Positions 53,008-62,452 of a stretch of 64,000 bases of DNA are shown here, piece after piece. The notes beneath the pieces are model-generated. The model was given only the letters and a program-made list of their open reading frames with translations, made no database searches and had not been told where the DNA came from. This DNA comes from Acidobacteriaceae bacterium (GTDB lineage: Bacteria > Acidobacteriota > Terriglobia > Bryobacterales > Bryobacteraceae): the NCBI GenBank assembly GCA_019240405.1, contig JAFAYL010000035.1:41485-105484 (forward strand), written 5' to 3'. The position numbers were made by a program, and so were the translations under genes. Each line of letters begins with the position of its first letter. Position 1 is the first letter of the stretch.

Positions 53008-53670
53008 ATGCTTGCTTCGGTTAGTCTGGTCGTGGAAAAAGTTGGGAGGTCTCTTCGGCGGAAGGGGATCCGTGGAACCCTCGATAGCTGCTTAGAGGGC
53101 ATCGAGGATGTCTGGTTCGATCGTAGGTTTGGTGTCCAGACACTTGAAGCGGTAACTGATCGTAGGCTCCCGGCGGGGCCGGCAGGAATCGCGCCGACGA
53201 AAATCAGACGGCTTCGATGGATATTACGGGAGCTTCCGGTTGCTTACCAGGACTTCGTTTTTGTTGACCTCGGATCCGGAAAGGGAAGAGCGCTACTTAT
53301 GGCGTCTGAGTTCCCGTTCCAGCGAATCATTGGCGTGGAGCTTCTACCCGAGCTAATTTCCGTTGCTCAAAAGAACATACACACTTATAGCAGCACAACT
53401 CAGAAGTGTAAGAACATTGACTTAATATGCTGCGATGCAGCTCGCTATGAGCTTCCTTCTGAAAAGCTTGTACTGTTCTTGTCTAATCCGTTTGAGAGGT
53501 CGACTGTGTCGAGGGTCTTATCGACTTTGACAGATTCGCTACAAAAGAATCCCAGACCGGTTTACATCGTGTATCAGAATCCAGTCTGCCACGACTCGGT
53601 GGTGGGGTCAGGTTTTGCGGTGCTCTCCATGACTCGCTTCTATACCATTTACACGGCCAGCTCAGTATAA
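53008..53670 (+). CDS. Class I SAM-dependent methyltransferase
   Basis: A 220-residue Rossmann methyltransferase. The SAM-binding motif I is VFVDLGSGKGRAL, followed by IIGVELLPEL (acidic residue for the ribose) and a NPF motif near 160. Its position in a polysaccharide islet suggests sugar methylation, but small-molecule or protein targets cannot be excluded. No signal peptide. Confidence 0.85.
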   Translation: MLASVSLVVEKVGRSLRRKGIRGTLDSCLEGIEDVWFDRRFGVQTLEAVTDRRLPAGPAGIAPTKIRRLRWILRELPVAYQDFVFVDLGSGKGRALLMASEFPFQRIIGVELLPELISVAQKNIHTYSSTTQKCKNIDLICCDAARYELPSEKLVLFLSNPFERSTVSRVLSTLTDSLQKNPRPVYIVYQNPVCHDSVVGSGFAVLSMTRFYTIYTASSV

Positions 53671-53787
53671 GGGGCAAAGTCTTTAAACAGAGCCGTAAGG
53701 TTTACTTCGCGAGGCGACCTCTAATTGGCGACCTTGACATTACCGCGCATTCGAATAAGTTGTCACGAGTAATAAGGAGAAGTTCAA

Positions 53788-54820
53788 GTGCAACCTAATT
53801 CTAGCCAGTTTCCATCTAGATCAATCGCAAACTCCAAAGGCGTCAAGTGTCTCGTCACCGGAGGCGCTGGTTTCATCGGCAGCGATATTACAGAGGAGTT
53901 GATAAAGGCTGGATATGATGTGACAGTTCTGGACGACTTATCGGGCGGACGGGAGGAGAATGTAAATCAAAAGGCCCGATTTATTAAGGGTCGGTAACTG
54001 ATGCCGAGTTAGTCGAACGCATTTACGCGAAGTATTATTTTGACTACATCTACCATTTAGCCGCTTATGCGGCTGAAGGGCTCGTTCACTTCATTCGGTG
54101 CTTCAACTATACGAATAACTTAATCGGAAGCGTAAATCTCATCAATGCGTCAGTCCGCCACGGCTGTAAGTGCTTCGTATTCACATCGAGTATCGCTGTT
54201 TACGGAGCCGGACAGGTGCCGATGGTAGAGGATATGGCGCCGGAACCGGAGAATCCCTACGGCATCGCTAAGCGCGCGGTAGAACTGGACCTCGCGGCTG
54301 CCAAAAAGCTCTTTGGGTTGGATTATATCGTGTTTCGGCCACACAACGTGTACGGGGAACGGCAGAACATTGGTGATAAGTATCGCAATGTTATCGGCAT
54401 TTTCATGAACCAGGCCATGCAGCCGGCGACGATTTTCGCAAACAAGGGCATTTACTCATATTGCCGATATCGCTCCGGCGATTGCAGAGTCCGTTTTCAA
54501 TAGGCGAGCATACGGCGAGGTGTTCAATATCGGGGCGGATGTTCCATATTCGGTCGGCCAATTAGCCTGTATGGTTCAGAAAGCCATGGATAGACATACG
54601 GGTATAGAATTCCTGCCTCCGCGAAATGAAGTGTTGCACGCGCATAGTGACCACGCCAAAGCGCGAAGAATCCTGGGATGCACTCCCCGTATCTCGCTTG
54701 AAGAAGGCTTGGCTCGAATGGCGAAATGGGCTTGGGAGGCCGGTCCAAGCCAATCTCAGGTATTTAACGGAATCGAAGTTGAGAAGGGTCTTCCAACGTC
54801 CTGGCGGCAGCTATGTTCAA
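53788..54820 (+). pseudogene. NAD-dependent sugar epimerase/dehydratase, frameshifted
   Basis: Three frames together encode an almost complete extended SDR enzyme. 53788-53993 carries GGAGFIGSDITEEL (NAD loop) and LDDLSGG. A frameshift near 53993 is followed by YAKYYFDYIYHLAAYAA, TSSIAVYG and the catalytic YGIAK (YxxxK). A second shift near 54466 leads to the FNIGADVPYSV stretch and an end resembling the family's C-terminus. Both breaks stop translation early, so the gene is inactive unless recoded. The 3' end runs into the second direct repeat. Confidence 0.85.
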
Positions 54821-54830
54821 ACAGTTTACG

Positions 54831-54986
54831 CGCCGGATACAAGGAGCCTTCCCTCACTTGCAAGACTTCCCCCGAAACCTGCCGCAGCCGAATGCTTATA
54901 GCCCAGCCGTGCAGCGGCTCGAGGGCCAAAATCTTCAAGAGCAGGAGATCGAGTGTCCCTTGAACGAGATCGGGTGGTTTGCTGAT
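54831..54986 (-). pseudogene. 5' fragment of padR
   Basis: Codons for the first 52 residues of the PadR regulator (same ATC start, HGWAIS and REGSLYPA) are kept, but the rest is replaced by the reverse strand of the epimerase pseudogene. The wing and C-terminal part are absent, so it cannot be a working regulator. It shows that the islet was inserted into, or recombined with, the padR region. Confidence 0.85.
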
Positions 54987-55078
54987 AAATGCAGTCTCCC
55001 TTGGTTACCTAGAGAAGGATACATCAACTTTTCTCGTTAAGCAAGCCCAAAATTGATGACTATGTGCTCCCGCTTCAA
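54831..55078. repeat. Right copy of the 248-bp direct repeat
   Basis: The same orientation and length as 50751-50998, with about ten substitutions. It starts just after the broken epimerase gene and ends 87 bases before the end of the second ADOP gene. Recombination between copies would remove about 4.08 kb and restore a simple ADOP-PadR-ADOP arrangement. Confidence 0.95.
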
Positions 55079-55164
55079 CAACCGGGACGCGCAAGGTCTC
55101 TTCTTAGGCGGGCGATCAGTTTTTGCAGCGCGTCGCTAGTCGGAGAAGATATACCGGGTGGGAG

Positions 55165-57603
55165 TCATTCATAACGTAGAGAGATAAGCGGGTCGACTCG
55201 CGTCGCCCGGCGGGATGGAAGATAACACGCGACCGTGCCAGCTAGTGCGAGAACTGCTATGACAGCGAACAAAGTGAGTGGATCGTAGGTGGTAATGCCG
55301 GCGATCTGATTCTTCATAACGCGCAGCAGCGCGAAGGAAACCACGACTCCGATCGCGATACCGAGCAATATAAACCGCATTCCCGACCAAATCACGAGAC
55401 TGGTGACATCTTGCCTGCTTGCACCCAGGGCCATTCGAATTCCAATTTCTTTCTTCTGCTGCGAAACCGTGTAGGCGACAACACTGTAAACACCCACGCA
55501 CACCAAGATGAACCCGACGCTCGCGAATACGGAGAACAGCTCTACTCCAAAGCGGGGCTGCGAGTACACAAACTGATCCAAGAGGTTCTTCAGAGTGTCG
55601 GTCTGCTGCGGAACTACATTCTTGTCCAGAGACAGAATCGAGCTTTCCAGGTCCTTCTTCATGGCCGCCGGGTTGCCCGAAGTCTTCAGGAAAACGCCGA
55701 AGCCGCCATAGCCGGACATGGTCAGCGTGGTGTACGCTTCGGGCTGGATGGGTTCAATCGCGCCGTGATTCCGCAGGTCCGAAGTGATGCCGATTATCTC
55801 GAACCACGGATTCTTGATAGGCACCGGCGCTTGCTCAAATGCGTCGATGCGCACCCGCATGCCGACGGGATTTCTCCCTCCTAGCAGCTTTGTGACAAAC
55901 GTCTGGTTTACGAGCGCGACCATATGTTTACCCTGCATATCCGCATCGGTGAGGCTGCGCCCGTTCAGGAGACGGCTGCCGACGGTCTGGAAATAGTAGG
56001 TGTCAATGAGCCCCACTTGTCCGCTCCACTTCTCCGTATGCGTGACGCCGGCCACATCGAACGTAGTGGGTACGCCGCCGAAGGGTGGAAATTCAAGCGC
56101 CGCAGACGCGGCAGTTACACCGGGATACGCACGCAGCTTCTCAATGAGATCGTGTGCGAACCGGTACTGCATTTCGGTCGTGTTGTACTTTTTCCCCAAA
56201 TTGACTTGAGTCGCGAGCAGCCGATCGGTGCGAAAACCGAGATCGGCTCCGGTTTGCAGGAGGAAACTGCGCATCAGCAGGCCCGCCCCACTTAGCAGAA
56301 ATAGTGATAGCGCCACTTCGAGCACGACTAGCGCCTTGCGCATCCTTCCGCGTCGAAAGCCGCTGTGGCCGCGTCCTCCCGCTTTCAACGGTTCCGCCAT
56401 ATTCCGCGAAAAAGCGGCAAATGCGGGCACCAATCCAAAAATCAAAGGCGTTAGCATGGCAAGCCCGACGGTTGCTGCGAGCACGGGCAGGTTCAACCGC
56501 ACATCAGCTTCGTCCGGAAAGGTGAATTTCGGCAGCGCAGCCATGAGCGCTTTCAATCCCGCCGCTGCAAACGCGCAGCCGAGGGCCGCGCCGCACCAGG
56601 CTAGGATTGTGCTCTCGACTAGCAGTTGCCGTATGAGCCGCCACGTACCCGCGCCCAGCGAGCTTCGCACCGCGAACTCTCTTTCTCTCGCCGTTGCGCG
56701 CGCCAACAACAGGTTGGCTACATTCGCGCATGCAATCAGCAACAATAATCCGACCGCCCCCAGCAGAATGTACAATGTCTCGCGAAACTGCCCAACGACG
56801 TTATCGACAAGCAACGGGACGCGCACGTCGAACTGTTTGGGATAGAGAACGGGATATTGTTTTGCAAGCCGTCGCGCGATCGGCGTCAAATCGGCAATGG
56901 CTGCGTGCGGCGATATTCCCGGGCGCAAGCGTCCCAGCAAGAACACGAAGTCGGAGTTCGGGTCCGTTTCGGCCGGATTCGGCGTAAAGGGCATCCACAG
57001 CTCGGCTCCCCAAAGCGTGAACCGTTTCGGCATGATGCCGACCAGCGTTGTCGGGGTGCCATTCAAAATGTAGGTCTTGCCGACGATGGTCGGGTCGCCT
57101 GAAAACCGGCTTTGCCACAGCTTGTAACTGAGAACGAAAACCGGCGGCGCGCCTTCCTTCGCGTCCGCAGGAGTTGTATAGCGGCCGATGAGGGGATGCA
57201 TTCCACAGAACTCGAAGGCGTTGCCGGTCACTTTTGCTCTGAGGAGGGATTCGAGCCGCCCGGATGGGTCGGTCATCAATACGCGATCCTGAAACACCCC
57301 GATGCTGCCGTCGAAAACGTGGTTCTGCTGCTGATAAGTGATGAATTCGGGTTGCAGATGGTTTTGACGTCCGCCTTGTTGTTCGGGACGACTGGAATCG
57401 TGGATGGCGATTCCCACTAATCGATTTCCGCCGCGATACGGGAAGGGATTGAGAAGTACATTATCGATGACGCTGAAGATCGCCGTTACTGAGCCTATGC
57501 CGAGTGCGAGGGCGAGCACGGCAGTCGTAATGAATCCGCGATCTTTGAAAAGGGTCCTCAGAGCGAACTTGATGTCGTGGAGGAGAGCATCCATACGATG
57601 CAA
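55165..57603 (-). CDS. ADOP-type ABC permease (MacB/FtsX fold), second copy
   Basis: An 812-residue duplicated permease. It begins directly with the first membrane helix region (DIKFALRTLFKDRGF, then ALALGIGSVTAIFSVIDNVLL) and lacks the 85-residue N-terminal extension of the other copy. It has two periplasmic MacB-like domains and ends in CYLPSRRATRVDPLISLRYE. Sequence similarity to the first copy is clear in the motifs but modest overall, so they are old paralogues. It has no intact PadR of its own; the padR fragment lies beyond its 3' end. Confidence 0.9.
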   Translation of the reverse strand: MHRMDALLHDIKFALRTLFKDRGFITTAVLALALGIGSVTAIFSVIDNVLLNPFPYRGGNRLVGIAIHDSSRPEQQGGRQNHLQPEFITYQQQNHVFDGSIGVFQDRVLMTDPSGRLESLLRAKVTGNAFEFCGMHPLIGRYTTPADAKEGAPPVFVLSYKLWQSRFSGDPTIVGKTYILNGTPTTLVGIMPKRFTLWGAELWMPFTPNPAETDPNSDFVFLLGRLRPGISPHAAIADLTPIARRLAKQYPVLYPKQFDVRVPLLVDNVVGQFRETLYILLGAVGLLLLIACANVANLLLARATAREREFAVRSSLGAGTWRLIRQLLVESTILAWCGAALGCAFAAAGLKALMAALPKFTFPDEADVRLNLPVLAATVGLAMLTPLIFGLVPAFAAFSRNMAEPLKAGGRGHSGFRRGRMRKALVVLEVALSLFLLSGAGLLMRSFLLQTGADLGFRTDRLLATQVNLGKKYNTTEMQYRFAHDLIEKLRAYPGVTAASAALEFPPFGGVPTTFDVAGVTHTEKWSGQVGLIDTYYFQTVGSRLLNGRSLTDADMQGKHMVALVNQTFVTKLLGGRNPVGMRVRIDAFEQAPVPIKNPWFEIIGITSDLRNHGAIEPIQPEAYTTLTMSGYGGFGVFLKTSGNPAAMKKDLESSILSLDKNVVPQQTDTLKNLLDQFVYSQPRFGVELFSVFASVGFILVCVGVYSVVAYTVSQQKKEIGIRMALGASRQDVTSLVIWSGMRFILLGIAIGVVVSFALLRVMKNQIAGITTYDPLTLFAVIAVLALAGTVACYLPSRRATRVDPLISLRYE

Positions 57604-57692
57604 TACGTAAAGAGGTTGAAAAGGGTGCCAACTTTTTAGCGTTCGATTCTGGGACGTGGAGCAGCGATGCCCGCGGATGGCAACATGGAGCT

Positions 57693-57929
57693 ATGCCGAG
57701 GATCACGGTAAAGATCGATCCATCAGCCTGCATCCTGGCCGCGAACTGCGTCGGTATGGAACCGCAGTTATTTCAGATCGGGGAGGCTTCGCATGTCGAG
57801 TTGATCGATGCCAATTGCGTCTCGCATGGAACGGCATACACATTCGAGGCAACCGGTGCGGAACTGGAGCTGGCCGAGGAAGCTGCTGAGTCCTGCCCGA
57901 CGCGGGCGATCACGGTGGAGCGCGGCTGA
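57693..57929 (+). CDS. Small [3Fe-4S]-type ferredoxin
   Basis: A 78-residue ferredoxin with Cys13, Cys19 and Cys68 (followed by Pro) in the C-x5-C...CP spacing of single-cluster ferredoxins of the kind that pair with cytochromes P450 or other oxidoreductases. A fourth Cys (42) is outside the usual pattern. With three ligands a [3Fe-4S] cluster is likely. The partner is not evident in the neighbourhood. It lies between the divergent ADOP gene and the convergent BNR gene. Confidence 0.85.
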   Translation: MPRITVKIDPSACILAANCVGMEPQLFQIGEASHVELIDANCVSHGTAYTFEATGAELELAEEAAESCPTRAITVERG

Positions 57930-57963
57930 GTATTCAATCGAAACGCGACCGGATTCGATTAGG

Positions 57964-60900
57964 TCATCGACGCATACTGCCGGCACTCGCGGAAGGATCT
58001 CTTACGATCAGCGGACCTAACTTTTGCTGCTCGGCAGTCTGTTGGAACTTCGGGATTTCGGTGCTCACCATTGAGGCCCAACGCTGACTGTAGCCGTCGA
58101 TCTGGGTTTTTACCTTTGCGAACTGCTGGACTGAGGGTTCGGTTGGAGCAGAGTCGACGTTGCCTCCCACAATAATGGCGAGATCGGCAAGAGCGCCATC
58201 CACTCCAAGTCCGAACTTGAGCGAATCTTCATTCGCTCGAACTTTGACGTTCACAAGTTGGTTCTGCAGGGCAGCTAATCTCTCATCGAGCGCCTGCGCC
58301 TCAGTTAGTATGGGTTGCGCGGAATCGGGACCGAGGCGTTTTTTCATATCCGCGAGCTGTTTGCGGAGATCGATGATTTCATTCGCGAGACTGTAAACGC
58401 GCGTGAGCTGATCGCGAATGTCCATCAAAAGCGCGAACTGTTTTTCGAGATCTTCACGCGGCACGTTGAGGCGAGGATCGAGCTTCACTTCAAATGGCGC
58501 CGTGAGCGTGCGGCCGTCCGCAATGAGCTGAGCCTGATATTTACCGGGGAGCGCCACCGGTCCCTTTGATCCGGCTTCGTATTCGTAGAGCCAGTAATTT
58601 TCGACACGCGGCGGCCCTTCGTAACGCAGATCCCAAACCAGCCGATTCATGCCCGGCTTCATTTCCAGTTGCTTCTTGGGCGGCTCGTCCTCCGGGTCGA
58701 GTTGTTCGTCGGTGTCCTTATCGACATCCGATGAATAGGTGCGGACCACTTTACCGGTGGAGTCGAGGATTTCGAGTTTGGCGTGCTTGGGTTTGGTTTT
58801 GATGGAGACATAAATCACAGCTCCGGGCGGCGGATTCTCTCCGGCGGTGAGCGACGGCTTATCAGGAGGAACGGGCGAGTGGACTCGCAGGGCAGTAGCC
58901 GGTTTGTAAAGCCAGAGATCGGCCTTCTCCGACTCGTCAGTGGCCTGGCGGAGAGGCGAGATGTCGTCGAGAATCCAAAAAGAGCGTCCATGCGTCGCAA
59001 GCAGCAAGTCATCGTTCTTGATGCCGAGATCGTGGATGGGAACGGTCGGCAGATTTAACTGAAGCGAGGCCCAGGTTTGTCCGGCATTCTTCGACCAGGA
59101 CACTCCCGTTTCGGTTCCGGCAAACAAGAGACCTTTACGCTTCGGGTCCTCGCGAACGGCGCGCACGAACGATGTTTCCGGGATGCCGTTTACGAGCTTG
59201 GTCCAGGTTTTTCCATAATCCGTGGTGGCGTAAATGTACGGTTTGAGGTCGTCATTCGCGTGGCGATCCACGGCAACCCAAGCGGTTGCGGCGTCGTGGG
59301 GCGAAGCGTCAATCTGGCTGATTTTGCTCCACTCGGGAAGATTGCTCGGAGTGATATTGTTCCAGGTCTTACCGCCATCGCGGGTGAGCTGGATTAAGCC
59401 ATCGTCGGTGCCCGCCCAAATGAGACCTTTTTCGAGAGGAGATTCCGCCACAGCAAAGACGGTGTCGTAATATTCGGTTCCGGTGTCATCGGTGGTAATT
59501 GGGCCGCCGGAGAGCTGCTGTTTGCTCTTATCATTGCGCGTAAGGTCGGGACTGATGGCTTCCCAGTGAGTGCCGCCGTCAGTGGTTTTGAAGATGCGCT
59601 CGCAGGCGTGATAGACAGTGTTGGGGTCGTGCGGAGAGATCAGCAGGGGCGCAGTCCATTGGAAGCGGTGCTCGAGAACCGCAGCGCCTTTGGCATCGCT
59701 GAGAACGGGATGAACGGTAATGTTCCGAAGCTGGTCAGTGTGCTTATCGAACCGGGTGATATTGCCCTGGTAATCGCCTGCATAAACGATCATGGGATCG
59801 CGGGGATCGGGGGCGATGTAGCCGGCTTCGCCGCCTCCAACGGGATACCAATCCTGGCGGTCGATCTCTCCTTCCGGATCGCGGCTGGCGATTGCGACTG
59901 TGGTGTTGTCCTGCTGCGCGCCATAGAGGTAGTACGGGAAACGCGTATCGGCGATGACGTGGTAGAACTGCGCGGTGGGCTGGTTGGTTTCGGGGGTCCA
60001 GTGATCGCCGGCGTCGAAGGTGACGGTTGCGCCGCCATCATCGGACTGAATCATGCGGCTAGTGTTCAGCGGGTCAATCCAGAGGCCGTGATTGTCGCCG
60101 TGAGGCACCTTGATTTTGTTGAAGGTGTGGCCGCCGTCCGTTGAGCGATGAAAATCAACGTTGAGGATGTAGACGGTGTTTGAGTCTTTGGGATCGGCGA
60201 CGATGTGCATGTAGTACCATGCGCGCTGGGTGAAGCGATCATCCGAATTGATGAGCCGCCAAGTATCGCCGCTATCATCGGATCGATAAAGACCTCCTTG
60301 CTGTGCTTCGATGAGCGCCCAAACGCGATCTGAGTTTGCGGCGACGGCGACGCCGATTTTTCCGTATGGTCCTTGCGGGAGCCCTTCACCTTTTAGTTGT
60401 TTCCATGTGTTGCCGCCGTCGATGGAACGATAGAGGCCACTGCCTGGGCCGCCGCTGGTGAGGGTCCAGGGTTGACGTCGAACTTGCCACATCGCGGCGA
60501 AGAGAATTCTTGGATTATGCCGATCGAAGGTAACGTCGACGGCGCCGGTGTTGTCGTCGACGAAGAGCACTCGCTGCCAGGTCTTTCCGCCATCGGTGGT
60601 GCGAAAGACACCACGTTCGGGATTGGGACCGTATGGATGGCCGAGAGCCGCGACGAACACGATATCGGGGTTCGTTGGGTGGATGATGAGCTTTCCGACC
60701 GCGCGCGAATCCTTCAGCCCGACGTTCTTCCAGGTCTTGCCAGCGTCGATGGATTTGTAAACGCCATCGCCCTGGGCGAGGTTGCCGCGAACGCACGCTT
60801 CGCCTGTGCCTGCGTAGATCACATTCGGATCCGATGTGGCGACGGCAAGGCTCCCGATGGATGAAGACTTTTCGTGCTCAAAGATCGGCTTCCAAGTAAT

Positions 60901-61179
60901 GGCGGCGTCAGTTGACTTCCAAATGCCTCCTCCCGTGGAGCCGAAATACCATGTATTCGGATCGCCGGGCACGCCAGATGCGGTCAGAGAGCGGCCGCCG
61001 CGAAACGGACCGATCGCGCGATATCGCATCCCATGTGGTTCCTTCAGCTCCTTCTCTTTGTCGACGGGTTGAGACTCTTCGGTTTGTTTTTCGCGAACTT
61101 CTTGCGACTTGGTCTGACCCGAGGTCGACACCGCCGCACATAGAGAAAAAAGACACGGAAGAATGAATAGGGAACGCAT
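57964..61179 (-). CDS. Exported BNR/sortilin (VPS10)-like repeat protein
   Basis: A 1071-residue protein with a signal peptide (1-22). From about residue 50 to 750 it contains many BNR/Asp-box repeats (TDGGKTW, IDGGNTWK, TDGGTHWE, DYGKTW and others), which fold into one or two beta-propellers as in sortilin-type or photosynthesis-assembly-like proteins. The last 280 residues combine a beta-sandwich (Pro/Lys-rich linker, then GKYQAQLIADGRTLTAPFEV) and a helical segment. Large secreted proteins of this type are frequent in acidobacteria and Bacteroidota; catalytic activity is not shown. Function unknown. Confidence 0.88.
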   Translation of the reverse strand: MRSLFILPCLFSLCAAVSTSGQTKSQEVREKQTEESQPVDKEKELKEPHGMRYRAIGPFRGGRSLTASGVPGDPNTWYFGSTGGGIWKSTDAAITWKPIFEHEKSSSIGSLAVATSDPNVIYAGTGEACVRGNLAQGDGVYKSIDAGKTWKNVGLKDSRAVGKLIIHPTNPDIVFVAALGHPYGPNPERGVFRTTDGGKTWQRVLFVDDNTGAVDVTFDRHNPRILFAAMWQVRRQPWTLTSGGPGSGLYRSIDGGNTWKQLKGEGLPQGPYGKIGVAVAANSDRVWALIEAQQGGLYRSDDSGDTWRLINSDDRFTQRAWYYMHIVADPKDSNTVYILNVDFHRSTDGGHTFNKIKVPHGDNHGLWIDPLNTSRMIQSDDGGATVTFDAGDHWTPETNQPTAQFYHVIADTRFPYYLYGAQQDNTTVAIASRDPEGEIDRQDWYPVGGGEAGYIAPDPRDPMIVYAGDYQGNITRFDKHTDQLRNITVHPVLSDAKGAAVLEHRFQWTAPLLISPHDPNTVYHACERIFKTTDGGTHWEAISPDLTRNDKSKQQLSGGPITTDDTGTEYYDTVFAVAESPLEKGLIWAGTDDGLIQLTRDGGKTWNNITPSNLPEWSKISQIDASPHDAATAWVAVDRHANDDLKPYIYATTDYGKTWTKLVNGIPETSFVRAVREDPKRKGLLFAGTETGVSWSKNAGQTWASLQLNLPTVPIHDLGIKNDDLLLATHGRSFWILDDISPLRQATDESEKADLWLYKPATALRVHSPVPPDKPSLTAGENPPPGAVIYVSIKTKPKHAKLEILDSTGKVVRTYSSDVDKDTDEQLDPEDEPPKKQLEMKPGMNRLVWDLRYEGPPRVENYWLYEYEAGSKGPVALPGKYQAQLIADGRTLTAPFEVKLDPRLNVPREDLEKQFALLMDIRDQLTRVYSLANEIIDLRKQLADMKKRLGPDSAQPILTEAQALDERLAALQNQLVNVKVRANEDSLKFGLGVDGALADLAIIVGGNVDSAPTEPSVQQFAKVKTQIDGYSQRWASMVSTEIPKFQQTAEQQKLGPLIVRDPSASAGSMRR

Positions 61180-61277
61180 GAGTATGTCATTCTAACGCGT
61201 TCGCGGCCAGGCGGGACGGAATTATCGTAGGTCTGCTATGATCCGCTAGATCTCGTTGAGGGCACGGAAAGGCTGCT

Positions 61278-62099
61278 ATGAATCCCGCAGTAGTTCAGGT
61301 ACCGATTCAGAGGGTCGAAGGCTCCAAGAGCGCGAGACTCGATGACCGGTTGGCGGTAGAGGAACCCCTCGAAATCCGGGTCGGCGGCGAGAGTCTGTCG
61401 ATCACCATGCGAACTCCGGGAGAGGACGCCGAATTGGCCGCGGGTTTCCTTTTCTCTGAAGGGATGATTCGTGATATTTCTGAGATCCGTTTCGAGGGTC
61501 AGCCGAGCGAGGGAAACCGGAATATCATAGCGCTCGAGTTAGTAAACCGACGAGCGCAGCCGGGGGCCCAGGGCCAACGCAACTTCCTGATGACATCCGC
61601 GTGTGGTGTTTGCGGAAAGGCGTCTCTGCAGGATCTTAGAGTAAGTGCTTGTCCTGTGCTTCCGAAGGACGACATTCAACTGGAAGCAGAGACGATACAC
61701 TCCTTGCCCGACCGTTTGCGCCAAGCACAAAGCGCTTTCGATACCACAGGAGGGCTGCATGCCGCAGCCCGCTTCAACCTGCGGGGCGATTTGGAATCGC
61801 TAAGAGAAGATGTTGGTCGACACAATGCATTGGATAAGCTGATCGGCGCCGCTCTGCTTGCCTACAGCGTGCCTTTGAGGAATTCGATATTAGTGGTCAG
61901 CGGGCGCGCGAGCTTTGAGCTAGTGCAGAAAGCCTTGATGGCGGGATTTCCCATTCTCGCGGCTGTGGGCGCGCCTTCGAGCCTAGCCGTTGAGACCGCC
62001 GAGGGCTCGGGCATGACGTTGATTGGTTTCTTAAGGAACGGCCGCTTCAATGTATACGCCGGGAGCGATCGTGTTTGCGGCCTGGTGGATGTTGTGTGA
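61278..62099 (+). CDS. fdhD: Formate dehydrogenase accessory sulfurtransferase FdhD
   Basis: A 273-residue FdhD. The CxxC motif is in SACGVCGK (Cys109, Cys112), which passes sulfur from a cysteine desulfurase to the bis-MGD cofactor of formate dehydrogenase. Other conserved stretches: PGEDAELAAGFLFSEG, DVGRHNALDK and VVSGRASFELVQKA. The next gene starts inside its stop codon. Its presence with MobA, NrfD and tRNA-Sec points to a molybdenum formate dehydrogenase in this genome. Confidence 0.96.
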   Translation: MNPAVVQVPIQRVEGSKSARLDDRLAVEEPLEIRVGGESLSITMRTPGEDAELAAGFLFSEGMIRDISEIRFEGQPSEGNRNIIALELVNRRAQPGAQGQRNFLMTSACGVCGKASLQDLRVSACPVLPKDDIQLEAETIHSLPDRLRQAQSAFDTTGGLHAAARFNLRGDLESLREDVGRHNALDKLIGAALLAYSVPLRNSILVVSGRASFELVQKALMAGFPILAAVGAPSSLAVETAEGSGMTLIGFLRNGRFNVYAGSDRVCGLVDVV

Positions 62100-62452
62100 A
62101 ACTTCGCATCGAAGGAAACTCGTTGCGATTACGCGTAACGCAGAAGGAAGTGGCGCAACTGCGGCACGGCGGGTGTGTCGAATCATTCGTTGAGCTTGCG
62201 CCGGCTGGACCGCTGTTTTACAGATTGGAAAGCTCGCTCGATGTCACAGCCGTGACGGCCAGTTTTGACGGCCATGTGGTTCGGGTGGCGGTTCCGGCGG
62301 CTGCGATGACGGAGTGGGCCGAGAGCGACCAGATTGGGATTGAGGGCCGACCGCAGACCGGTGTGCAGGTGCTGATCGAAAAAGATTTTCAATGTCTGCA
62401 CAGAAGGCGCGAACAGGACGCGGACGCCTATCCGCATCCCCTGAGATCGTGA
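62096..62452 (+). CDS. Small protein of unknown function between fdhD and mobA
   Basis: A 118-residue protein from GTG 62096, which overlaps the fdhD stop. It opens KLRIEGNSLRLRVTQKEVAQL, a conserved pattern of a small family I cannot name but associate with molybdenum-enzyme gene clusters; the middle is beta-rich, and residues near 90 (VLIEKDFQCLHRR) are also conserved-looking. Its TGA overlaps the mobA ATG. Tight coupling on both sides suggests a role in formate dehydrogenase maturation or cofactor handling. Confidence 0.75.
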   Translation: MKLRIEGNSLRLRVTQKEVAQLRHGGCVESFVELAPAGPLFYRLESSLDVTAVTASFDGHVVRVAVPAAAMTEWAESDQIGIEGRPQTGVQVLIEKDFQCLHRRREQDADAYPHPLRS

